A stretch of 64,000 nt of DNA. Origin: Cutaneotrichosporon cavernicola (Eukaryota; Basidiomycota; Tremellomycetes; Trichosporonales; Trichosporonaceae). The notes beneath the pieces are model-generated. The model was not told where the DNA came from. It saw nothing but the letters and a program-made list of their open reading frames with translations, and did no database searches. The translations under genes were made by a program, and so were the position numbers. This document shows positions 11,317-21,285 of the stretch, piece by piece. How positions within the stretch are numbered: position 1 is the stretch's first letter; each line of letters starts with the position of its first letter. The stretch is from assembly GCF_030864355.1 (NCBI RefSeq), contig NC_083397.1, positions 1,054,001-1,118,000 of the forward strand, written 5' to 3'.

Positions 11317-13307
11317 CTACAGGAGAACGGCAACCGCGCCCAGGAGAGCCGAGAGGACCATGACGCCGAGCCCCATAGGAGAGCCTGGCAGAGCTCCGTT
11401 CTTCTTACCACCAGTGGGCGAGGACGTCCCTGGCGGTGGAGCGGTACTATTCGTCGTGTTGCTATACAACTGCCAGTCCCACTTGATCTTGTCGCCCCAG
11501 AAGCTGGGGGGACACGTCGAGAGCGTATTCTCATTACCGATGTTGTAAACGTCAGCAACGGTCGAGTTTGCCGAGAAAGCCTTCCAGTTTCCCCCCGGGT
11601 TACCAGTCTTGATGAACGACGCCCAGAACGGTCTAACCTCATCCGCGAGAATAGTCGCGTTGGCAGCAGCGTTCGGCGAGCTATCAAAGGTCGGATAGAT
11701 GTCGTCGCTGTGACGCACTGCCTCCGGCCTGCTGCAGTACCCACCCGGGGCGTTGAATCCTGTACCCTTTGTCCACTCGCCGACGTAAACCTTGCCTCCA
11801 GCCGCAGCATATTTCTGCCCAACGGCGAGGGAGATACACCGCCAAACCGCGTCTGTGACAGGAATTTCCAGCGAGGTACGCATACCGTCTGGCCCTGGGA
11901 CGAGTGGATACACGCCAGCATCAAGGAATACCTTGGCACGCTCAGTGCCGAGCAGTTTATTGATGATGAGGTTGAACACGAAGTCATTGGCGACCTGGGC
12001 GCCGCCGGTAATAAAGCTGTCGATGGTGAAACCACTCTCGTTACGCGTGTACGATATGAGTACAGGGAGAGTGGAGATGTTGGCTGCGATCGCCGAGGGG
12101 TTGTAGAAGATTGCCGAGACTGGGTCGACGGGGAGCGTGGTGGTGTTGAACTGTGGACGGAACACCTCGCCGATTGGCACGCCGGTGATACTGAACGGGG
12201 CAGTTTCCAAGACCTGGTCCTGCACCGACAGAAGAGCTTGGAGGCTCACGTTCTTCAGGCACTCGCCGGTGCAGTTGGCCAGCGTTACGTTGCCGTACAC
12301 GCTTTCGCGGAGGGCTGCGGCGTTCTCAAACGTCTGCGTACCAAAGTGGAAGGGGTCAGACTGGATGATGGCTCCGTGGAACAGGCCCTTGGCGGCTGGG
12401 ACGGCGAGGAGGGCTGGCGTCAGCGAGCGAGCGAGCGAGCAAGTAAGCAAGAGACCACGCGAACCGCAACAAATGCCTCGCGAGCAAGGACAAACTCACT
12501 CCTCGTGAGGGACGCTCCCGCACTCTGTCCGCCGAGGGTCACGCGGGACGGGTCGCCGCCCATAGCGGCAATGTTGGTCTTGACGGCGTTGAGGGCGAGC
12601 ACGGCATCACGTACGGCGAGGTTCGGGTCGTTGATGGTCGATGCGCCCTCGGGTGGGAGGAAGCCGAGCACGCCAAGCCGATACTGAGCAAACACCGCAA
12701 CGATACCATCCTCCTCAGCCATCTTTGAGCCATCAAAGCCCGAGTCTGATATCGAGCCGATCACATATGCGCCGCCATGGAGCCTGGGTTCAGCCCAAGT
12801 CTTGGTCGGGCGTGCAGCCCGGAGTGTAGGAAGCTCAAGGCCTTGGCAAGCCCCGACAACTCACCAGAAGAAAACGGGAAGCTTGGACTCTGCCGTTGCG
12901 TTCGCAGGCTTATACACAGTCATGAAGAGACAGTCCTCATCAGACTCCTCTGGGGTCGGTAGGGCAGACTTGACTGCCCCGATCTGCGGGCACATCTTGG
13001 GGAACGACGCGGCGTCCACTCCACTTCTGTCAGACATTTCCAGCTAAACGTACTCTTGGTTGGCAACGACACTGTCCTCCCATCGCCCAGCCCGTCCATA
13101 GCGCACAGTGAAGCGACAAGCTGTGTCCTCCGCCGCGCCTGTCAGCTGCGTCCCATTCCACGAGGCAGTACATGATGCCGCCTGCCGAGCTACATGGCGG
13201 TCTTGGAACCCGGCGTTTGGGCCGAGAGAGCGGGGAGCACGCTGTAGATACTCGGGTGAGGCAGAGGCTGTCAAGGCCAGAAGTAGGGCGACGAACTTTG
13301 CCCCCAT
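11317..13307 (-). CDS. secreted type-B carboxylesterase with probable GPI anchor
   Basis: An ester hydrolase of the alpha/beta fold, probably at the cell surface. Exons 13307-13054, 13026-12865, 12783-12500 and 12413-11317 give 598 residues. An N-terminal hydrophobic segment (about residues 4-17) is a signal peptide. The oxyanion-hole motif HGGA is at 141-144 and the nucleophile elbow GGQSAGA has Ser226; a His in RHSDD late in the protein is the likely catalytic His. Several N-x-S/T sites fit secretion. The C terminus is a Ser/Thr/Pro-rich spacer, a small-residue stretch and a hydrophobic tail (about the last 20 residues) with no charge after it, typical of a GPI attachment signal. The first intron is only 27 bases (GTACGT to CTGACAG), and intron 3 holds a GAGC repeat. 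The substrate is unknown. Confidence 0.9.
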
Positions 13308-14880
13308 GTTGGTGGAGTGGTGGGGGGACAGATGGCCGAGGTAGTGAGATGTAAATAGTCAGCCACACGGGTGGGATGGTAGCATCATGTCCATACGATG
13401 ATGTGCAGTTGGTGACGCGAATCCCGCTCCCGTTCCATGATCCATGATCCATGTTGCGCATCGGAGGATCGGGCGCAACCAAGCGCCGTAGATGAAGACA
13501 CTTCTTGGCCGCTGCTCTGTCAGCAACCTACCCGTTTACTGGGTTGGGGTTGCTTTGCCCGGAAAAGTTCAAGTTACCATGCGGTACCTCTAGTTCATGT
13601 CTAGCCTTGTCTGAGTTTGATGAGCGGCTATTAGGCATGACCAAGTGGAAGGTGAGCAGCTTGCGGGGGGAGGAGGGGGGGAGACACATATTAGTACGTT
13701 TTAGTCTCACTAACCAACTGAGATTACTGTAGAACCGATCACACCACCTCTTCTGCTCGCTTCTCAACCTTCTCCGAGTGCTATTAATGTCCGGCCGGAT
13801 CCGAGATGCGAATCATCATTCACGCCGTCCCGCCCACCATGGTGGCACCGAAACAAGCGCATGTCTTCCAGGCCGGACTGATGGAACATCTGTACATCCA
13901 CTACATTGCTTCTCTGTACACTCGTCGCTAATACTCGGCGCTGCAGTACGCGCAGACCCACTCGCCCTGTTTTCTACATGTATTTACATGTACCTAATGT
14001 AATGGGTCACAGTGATAACTATATTCCAGCTAACACAATGCAAGCACCTCCCTCAATTGTCCATCTCGCCGTTCTCTGGGAGCGGCACCGAGAGATCTCT
14101 GTTGTTCGTCTCATACAAATGAGTAAACTGGCCGCCATGGTTCTCGCCATCCTTGTCGCCTTTACAGATTGGGAGGAGGGGCATTGTTGGTTGTTGTTGT
14201 TGGATGGAGAGTGGTGAGATGTAGAGAAAGGACGATGGGAGAGGTTTATTCTTATCGAGATGTGTTCGCTGTGAACGCTATTTTGTTGATTGTACTGGAA
14301 TGTGTTTGTGCCACAGTAAACAGTATCCAGCACCACCGAAGGCTTGTTGATCTCATTGACGCGCTGGCGCGAGTCGCCGAATTGCTCTAGTGACTCCAGC
14401 AAGGGAGCCGGTGGAAGGAAGCCGAAGACGAGGGTTCCAAAACAATGGAACCAGCGGCACCGCTGAGCGATGAGGTGAGTTGCGAGCCAAGTCCCAAGGC
14501 CGACCGTAACCCTTCCCGCATACCAATCAAAGGGCGTCCAGGTCTAGAGGCAGAACAAGTGCGAAATACATGTACATACACAACACTCGCGCCGCACTGC
14601 AGTCTCTCGCCCTCAGTCGTGTACTGTGCATTCCAATGGCTGGATACGCACTGTTTGTGTTGCTATCCTCAACGACTACCGCCACATTCTTGTGTATCGC
14701 ACCCAGCCGACCCCGGATCACTGTGCGCAGCGTGCATAACCAAGGCGTGAGAAACTGGGCTCGATCAGCGCTTCTCGCCATCAGCGGACAAACTCCCACT
14801 CTCCCACCATGTTCTAAACCACATATATACCTCTCTCGCGGCTGGCCAAGCCCCACATCTCAACACAAATTGCAATCGAC
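13308..14880. other. intergenic, carboxylesterase promoter and upstream of microprotein 1
   Basis: No supported gene in about 1.6 kb. A small frame near 14039-14217 (+) has no conserved feature. The right end carries the TATA box of the first microprotein gene. Confidence 0.4.
14824..14829 (+). promoter_or_regulatory. TATA box of microprotein gene 1
   Basis: TATATA 57 bases before the ATG at 14881. Similar boxes precede microprotein genes 2, 3, 7 and 11. Confidence 0.5.
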
Positions 14881-15062
14881 ATGTCGCAGCCCCAACCCCC
14901 CCGCCGCGAGTACTACTGGCAGAACGTCTGCGTTGGCGACCCTTTCGGCCGCAACCGCGGTGGTGTGTCCCCTCTTGGGCAGTGCTAACGGCAGACAAGT
15001 GCGTCGGCTACTGGAACTCGTACTCGTGGATTTGCAACTACTGCTCGAAGCGCATCCAGTAG
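14881..15062 (+). CDS. cysteine-rich microprotein 1 (CX12C-CXXC family)
   Basis: Exons 14881-14962 and 14995-15062 (32-base intron, GTGTGT to CTAACGGCAG) encode 49 residues. The family pattern is complete: Cys17 in CVGD, then GRNRG at the exon end, Cys30, an aromatic region, and CNYC (Cys41, Cys44) before a short basic tail. No signal peptide or membrane segment. I recognise no known family. The spacing C-x12-C-x10-C-x2-C could hold one zinc ion, which is inference. It is closest in plan to gene 2, 660 bases downstream on the same strand, which has the same length and the same spacing. Confidence 0.75.
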
Positions 15063-15722
15063 AGATAGAGATCATACATGAGCCTCAAGTGCCATAGAGC
15101 ATAAAGGAGAGAGGAGAGAAGGGATTTGGGGAGACGAGATGAACAGAAGTGAATGAGATGCTGCGGTGACCAACTGCTCGCCTCAGCACTGGCAGAACTA
15201 ACGATCGAAGCATGGCCCGTGCACGCGGTCGTTGTGGGTGGGTTAACCTCTGCGGGCTCTCGTGACCACATCGGCTTCTACCTCGCAGCCACCTCCAAAC
15301 CCGAACCCTCCGGCTCCGACGGAGGCCACGCGTGCGCCACATTCCAACCACCACCTACGTCCTACCCCACAGGCTCGCGCTGTCCTCTGCATCTCAGTCT
15401 GCCCACACGTCGTGGCAGAGTTCTCGCATCCCGACAAACCAGTCGTACTCACTGTCACTTGCAGCCGGTGCAAGTGGGTGAAATGCCGCGTTGCTGTGGG
15501 TCCGTGCGGCGTGGCAGAGTAGATCGAGGAGGATGAGGGAGTGGCAAGCCTCTGTTGGCGTATTGTGGCGTGTGTGCATGGGCGGACACCCTCCAGCCCG
15601 ACCACGCCGGCCTACACCCCCTTCCTTGCTGCCATTGTTCGCAATATATAGCAATGTTGGCCATCTCCATCCCCAAACCACCGATACGCCCACTCCCTTC
15701 AGCCTAACCTCAACACACCACA
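15063..15722. other. spacer between microprotein genes 1 and 2
   Basis: 660 bases. A plus-strand frame ending at 15522 contains several cysteines but has no ATG and lacks the family pattern, so I do not call it. The end holds the TATA box of gene 2. Confidence 0.35.
15645..15650 (+). promoter_or_regulatory. TATA box of microprotein gene 2
   Basis: TATATA about 78 bases before the ATG at 15723. Confidence 0.5.
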
Positions 15723-15903
15723 ATGCAAGACATCGTCCAGCCGCCTCGCCTGAACTTCAACCCTGGGCCATTCTGCACCGGTGAGATTGACGGCGACAAC
15801 GACGGTTGTGAGTAACCTATTGGAGGAGCTGACATCAGTCAAGTGCTGCCCGCGAGTCGGTGATCGTAACTACATTTGCGTGTATTGTGGGCACCAGCTC
15901 TAG
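15723..15903 (+). CDS. cysteine-rich microprotein 2 (CX12C-CXXC family)
   Basis: Exons 15723-15807 and 15839-15903 (31-base intron, GTGAGT to CTGACATCAG) encode 49 residues, exactly the length of microprotein 1. Cys18 in CTGE, GDNDG before the phase-1 intron, Cys31 (with an extra Cys32), then CVYC (Cys42, Cys45) and a five-residue tail. It has the same 12-residue spacing between the first two cysteines as all other members. No targeting signal. Function unknown. Confidence 0.75.
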
Positions 15904-16270
15904 CCAGGTGGCCGGAGGAGAAGAACGGAGAGCCGCTTTTGTCTCGCTGTAGTCCTCATTATGTGAAGTGTAATAACCCCACCGGCAGTCTTGTTAGCTC
16001 TCCACCTTTCAACTGTCAGAGGATCAGCAGACCAGGTCCTCCTCTCCCTTCAGATTCACCGCATCGCACGGCTGGATCCTTTGTCTTGATTTGATTTGGA
16101 ATGTAAGTGATTCAAGGTTCTGGAACCAAACAAGTTTGACAACCACGCGATCAGCACGTGTCGCCACCGGCGCAAATCCCCGAATCCCCGGCACGCCGGA
16201 ACGGTGCACCAGTCACCTGACGGCCATTACTCGCCACCTAACGGTCGACGACAACGATCACAGCGACAAC
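15904..16270. other. promoter region of the NDUFA12 gene
   Basis: 367 bases without a gene, ending at the ATG of the complex I subunit. No clear TATA box. Confidence 0.35.
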
Positions 16271-17461
16271 ATGAGCAGCCTCGCACGGACAATTCGGCAC
16301 GCACGCCAGGTCGGGCTCAAGGAGTGGTTCTACCAGCTCAAGTGAGTGCCGAATGCCCGAAACGCGATAGCTGGGCGAGGCTGACGACAGCACCATCGGT
16401 GACGCCAAGTCCGGTGTCTTCGGTACGTCGCGGGCGCGGAGACGCTAGGAGGCGGAGAGAGGTTGTGGGAAGGAGATGGAATGGGGAAAAGGTGTCGAAG
16501 GAAGAGTCGGGAAAGACAGGTGGGAGATGGACAGAGGGTAGGTGGAGGATCGGAGATTGGAGGTGGAGCTTGGCACTTGGTCGGCCAGCGGGCCGGCCCC
16601 ACGAGCGTTCGGGCTTGAGGCTATCCGAACGGCGAGTCGGAGATGCTCAAGACGCGATGCTCGCTGTGCTGGCTACAAGTTGGTCGCCTCATCGAGACGT
16701 GGGCTACCTCCACCGCCCGAGCTTGATCGCGAGACGCCGGTCATTTCCATCCCCTGGTCCTCCCCTCCTCCATCGCCGTCATCCGCCGTCTCCCCGGATT
16801 ATTCATTCTCTTCAACCGTCCCCTTTCCTCTGGATGCCCCGACCTCTGCACGCTGCTCCCACCACTGACCGCACCCCGAACAAGCTAACCGCAGTCGGCA
16901 AGGACCAGTTCGGAAACAGGTACTTCCAGCAGTACGACGCCAAGGAGGAGCTGCCTGGCCGCCAGCGCTGGGTGCTGTACGAGCAGTACGACTTCAACGC
17001 GTCCCAGGTCCCTCGCGAGTGGGCTTCGTGGCTCACCCACATCCGCATGGAGCCACCCACCAACGACCCCGTTGTGAAGGCGAGCGAGCAGCCGTGGCAG
17101 GTGCCGTACTTCGAGAACCTGTGAGTGAGGGTAATGCGGGATGGAATGAAAGAGGGAGGGAGGTATTGAGGGAGAAAGTTGGCCAACGAGGCAACGGGAA
17201 AGGTGTAGACTGAGTAAGGCTTTGTGCTGTACCAGCGATGAGGACGAGTTGGCTAGGCGTATGTGCAAGGTGCATCGCCCGCCAGCTTGCACCCATCTAC
17301 CTCCCTACTTGGTCTGGTAGATTGACTGCGCTTCCACGCCGCCGCAAAAATGTGGAACACCGGCTGATTGCAGCACCGGCACCCGCGGCCGCTTCAACAC
17401 TTACTCGACTGTCAAGCCCAAGCTCGAGGCGTGGGTGCCCAAGACCAAGCCCCGCGCATAG
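16271..17461 (+). CDS. NADH dehydrogenase (complex I) accessory subunit NDUFA12 (B17.2)
   Basis: A matrix-side accessory subunit of mitochondrial complex I. Exons 16271-16341, 16391-16422, 16895-17120 and 17374-17461 give 138 residues, the usual family size. Recognisable blocks are KEWFYQL, IGDAKSGVFVGKDQFGNRYFQ (split over three exons), RWVLYEQ, the PREWASWLTH motif with the family's W-x-x-W spacing, and a C-terminal block starting ENLTGTRGRF. All four exons join in frame, with 3' splice sites preceded by CTGAC, CTAAC and CTGAT. The second intron is 472 bases, long for this window. Its presence implies that this yeast has proton-pumping complex I. The matrix import signal is internal or N-terminal and not obvious. 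Confidence 0.94.
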
Positions 17462-17681
17462 GTCAATCTCATAAGGAGTATGCATAAGTAGACTGGGACG
17501 CGCGTGGGCGTTGTAGATGATGCGAGAGAGGGAGAGGGAGAAACATGTAAATGTCGGAGCACTTTGGTATGTGGGCGAGGAAGGGAGGTGCGGATCAATC
17601 AGGCACGACATACTCCCGTGGAGGTCTCGACTGTTGACATCGCGTCGCATTCCCCACTCACCATCATCAACTATCAACAAC

Positions 17682-20510
17682 ATGTCAACAGTTACGCCAT
17701 TTACGCCGCGACCACAGCGGCATAAGAACCAGTTAGGCCTCTCAGATGCAGAGTACAAGCGCGTGCGTTTGTTTCTCGACTGGTGGCGTGGCTGATGGCA
17801 GATGACAGGCACGCTCGCGTCGGTCCGGCGCGTGGGTGCCGCGGCGATTCGCGAGGAGCTAGAGGATACGCCAGACGCGGCTGCGGTTGCACTCGGTTAG
17901 CTGCATTGAGCTCCTATGAAGCTAACCGCAGCGGAGGTGCGCATCTCTGAGCGCGCGGAGCGCGAACGCGAGCGGCCAGATAGCCGACGGAGTGAGCGGC
18001 CAGCATCGAGGTATAACGTTGAACGTGACGCACGTCCATCATCGTCAGCCTCTGGGCACCGCGATCCACGAAGGAGTGTTGAAGGACATGTGCGCGAGCG
18101 TGATCGGGAACAAAGGGAACGGCGCGACGTGCGACGCGAGCGTGTGATCGACGTCGAGATCCAGCAAGTTGAGCGCGAGGCCCCCGTGCCCAGCAGCCCA
18201 GTGCCGCCTCGACGCCTTCTCGACGGCGTGCCGCTACCTGTACAGGAGGCGTGGGTGTGCGAGGACTTCATGTACCTTCTCCAGGGCGTCGAGGGGAGCC
18301 TCATAACATATGCGGAGGGGTACGACCCTTTGGACGCAGAGCAGCGGCTCAAGGGCGCACGATGGCGTGTCGATCCCAGCCTTGACCCGTCGCTCCTCTC
18401 GCTCGTTAACCGCCTCCTCCCACTCGCGACTTTCTTTACGTCTGTCGAAGCGTCGATCGAGCAACGCAACTCGCCCGAGTTTGGGATGGTATCTCATGCG
18501 CTGGGCAGTGGCATCCGAGGCATGCTCAAGGTGAGCGTCCAAGTCTGGGCTAGCTGACAACAGGAATACCGCGTCCTCACGGCCCAGCTCGAGTCGCTGT
18601 TCAACTCGTCCTCCACGTTCACTCTTCAGACACTCTACTTTCATCTCCACCCGACGCTACACACCATGTCACTGCTCAGTTCTCTTTGTCTCGCCCTCGA
18701 AACGGAGGACGACCCAGCTGAAAGCGAGTCGGACGACGACGATGACTTCGGGGGCATGGCGGACGAGCTCGGCCTCGGCGGCGAGGGTCTCAAGGGGCTC
18801 ATGAAGAACCTCAAGGCACAAGAGGCCGGAGGTTTGATAGGTGGCGGCGGGCCGGTGCTCGGCGGCGAGGTGCTCGGCATCATCTGCGAGCGGGAAGCAA
18901 CGATGAGCGGCGACCCAACCGCCACGACACTCCATTCCCAGCTCCTCCTGCACGCGTCGCAGCCATACTGCCGCATGCTCCTGCGCTGGATCACGACAGG
19001 ATACCTCTCCGACCCGTTTGACGAGTTCATGGTCAAAGAGAGCGGACACATCACCAAGGGCGTGTTAGAGAGCGACTACATCGACGAGTACTGGGAACGG
19101 CGGTACACGCTGCGCGACGGGTCGTCGCTCGCGGCGCCCAAGGGCGGGGGCGGCAAGGCGCCGTCCTTAACGGGCGCGGTCCCCGCCCCGCGTACCGGCA
19201 CGAATCGCCTGCCTGGCGGCGCGTGTATCCCCGCCTTCTTGCAGCCGTGGAAGCACAAGATCTTGCTCGCGGGCAAGTACCTGAATGTGATGCGCGAATG
19301 CGGGATCGACGTGAAAAAGGAGGCGGCCGGCGACGCCGACTGCCCCATCGTCATGAATGAGGCCAAGTTCTACCGCCGCATCGAGGACGCGTACATACAC
19401 GCCAACCAGAGCCTGCTCAAGCTGCTCGTCGAGGAGCAGGAGCTAATCCCACACCTCTGCTCGCTCAAGCACTACTTCTTCGCCGACCAGAGCGACTTTC
19501 TCACAAACTTTCTCGACCTCGCCAGCGGGGACCTCACACGTAAGGCTGCCAAGTCTGTGTCGATTGTCAAGCTCCAGTCGCTTCTGGATCTCGCAGTGCG
19601 CAACCCGGCCTCGAGTTCGTCCAATGACCCGTACAAGGACAATCTCAAGGTCACGATGGCGAGTCAGGGTCTGTACGACTGGCTGCTCAAGATTGTGTCG
19701 CACCAGGGCTCATCAGCCGAGGGAGACCTCGACTTTGGCCTCGGCGTCGACCTCGACAAGCCCGAAGGGACACTGATGGGTATCGATGCCGTTGCCTTTG
19801 ACTACAACGTCAAGTTCCCCCTCAGCCTCGTGATCAGCCGTAAGGCCGTGACCCGCTACCAGCTCATCTTCCGCTTCCTCGTGCACCTGCACCACCTCGA
19901 GGCTGGCTTGAGCGCCATGTGGCTCGACCAGAAGGGCGCTCTCTGGCGCGACACAACCGGCAACGCCGACATGGAGGCGTGGAAGGTCCGCGTCTGTGCA
20001 CTCCGAGCGCGCATGCTGGTGTTTGTGCGCCAGATGCTAGCATACGCAACCGGCGAAGTACTCGAGTCGAACTGGCGCGCGCTCGAGGCCAAGCTCGCAC
20101 ACGTCAGCACTGTCGACCAACTTATGCGCGACCACGTCGACTTCCTCGACACGTGCCTCAAGCAGTGCATGCTCACAAACAGCAAGCTGCTGAGCGTGTA
20201 CGCAAAGCTCATGCGCACCATCGCTGCCTTTGTGTCGTACCAGGACCGCTTCAGTCGCACGCTTACGGGTTTCCGCGCCGACCCACTCACAGAGAGCGAT
20301 GCGGCCAAGGCTGAGGCAAGATGGAACCTCCTCAAGAAGTTTGAGGTAAACTTCAACCACCACACGAATGTGAGTTGTTGTTGGCTTGATATCGCAGCTC
20401 GCAGCTCACACCAGCTCCACCTAGACGCGGTGACGTACCACGCTGGGTCAGAGAACGTTGCGCTCCTCGCCCTCGTTACGCGCCTGCATCAGACAACCAA
20501 GCGGATCTAA
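17682..20510 (+). CDS. gamma-tubulin complex component 2 (GCP2/Spc97 family)
   Basis: A core subunit of the gamma-tubulin small complex, pairing with GCP3 to nucleate microtubules at the spindle pole body. Exons 17682-17762, 17802-17895, 17932-18530, 18564-20369 and 20415-20510 give 891 residues. The GRIP1 region starts with PVQEAWVCEDFMYLLQG; the GRIP2-type C-terminal half follows. GCP2-like marks are IPAFLQPWKHKILLAGKYLN, the central LKHYFFADQSDFL block and the final HLDAVTYHAGSEN helix. The last intron (45 bases) was chosen because it alone restores that conserved end; it has a CTCAC branch site. An acidic linker sits near residue 300. The N-terminal 90 residues are low-complexity and Arg/Glu-rich. 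It lies 775 bases from the convergent kinesin gene. Confidence 0.93.
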
Positions 20511-21285
20511 GTACATGAGTACAGTACTAAACCGGAGGGGGTGGGGGGTTGCTTGCGAGCGCGAGTCCCATCGAGGCGCGGCGGCACAGCACAAGCAAAG
20601 TGCCGCCGTAACCGACGTCAGCGGCGCTCGCGCACAACGTGACACGCCGAGATCGGCGTCCCGTTTCAGGTGCTTGGTGACGCTGGTGTGACCATGCCGA
20701 GAGCATCACGCATCACGCGTGTCACCGCTCCAGGTCGTAGAGGTCAACATGATTTGGTGTATCAGTATGCAACAAACACTAGCCTGTCTTAGCAGCAAAC
20801 AATAGCCTGTCGGATCAGCCGACGCTGCCACCGACTTGTATCTGTAGTAATGTACTGTAAGAGTCCGTGTTTCACCCAAGTGCTGGTAGTGCATCGGATA
20901 CAGTACATTCCTCTCTCACAATCACATGCGCTACGACACTTTTCTAGTACGTCGCACCCATCACCATACATCGGTATGTCCACCTGTACAGCACTACTAC
21001 ACCGACGAAAACTACGTGGTATCACATGGCAGAAATTGGACTGGCCGTAAAACTAGTATGGTGCTGTCAAAACACTTCGAGACACGACAGGCCCGCACCG
21101 AGTTGGGGCACGGGCATAAAACCCAAGCACGAAAGAAAAAAAAAAACAGAGGCAAGTAATCTACAGCGCTGCTGCTGCCTTGCGGCGCAGGGCGCGACCG
21201 GCCGTATCGACGAGCCGGCGGACATGACAGGGTGCGAACACGGGACGGCACTGGCAAGTGGCAAATCCGAGATGGGATCACTAGA
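20511..21285. other. convergent 3' region between GCP2 and kinesin
   Basis: 775 bases between two 3' ends. It contains an A-rich run near 21135-21147. No gene is supported; a frame continuing from the kinesin gene into this region is interrupted by the proposed final intron. Confidence 0.4.

Noticed and set aside
15262..15522. Plus-strand frame with CSRC-like cysteines between microprotein genes 1 and 2
   Set aside because: No ATG, no C-x12-C or G-x-N-x-G pattern and no matching exon; a competing frame exists on the minus strand.
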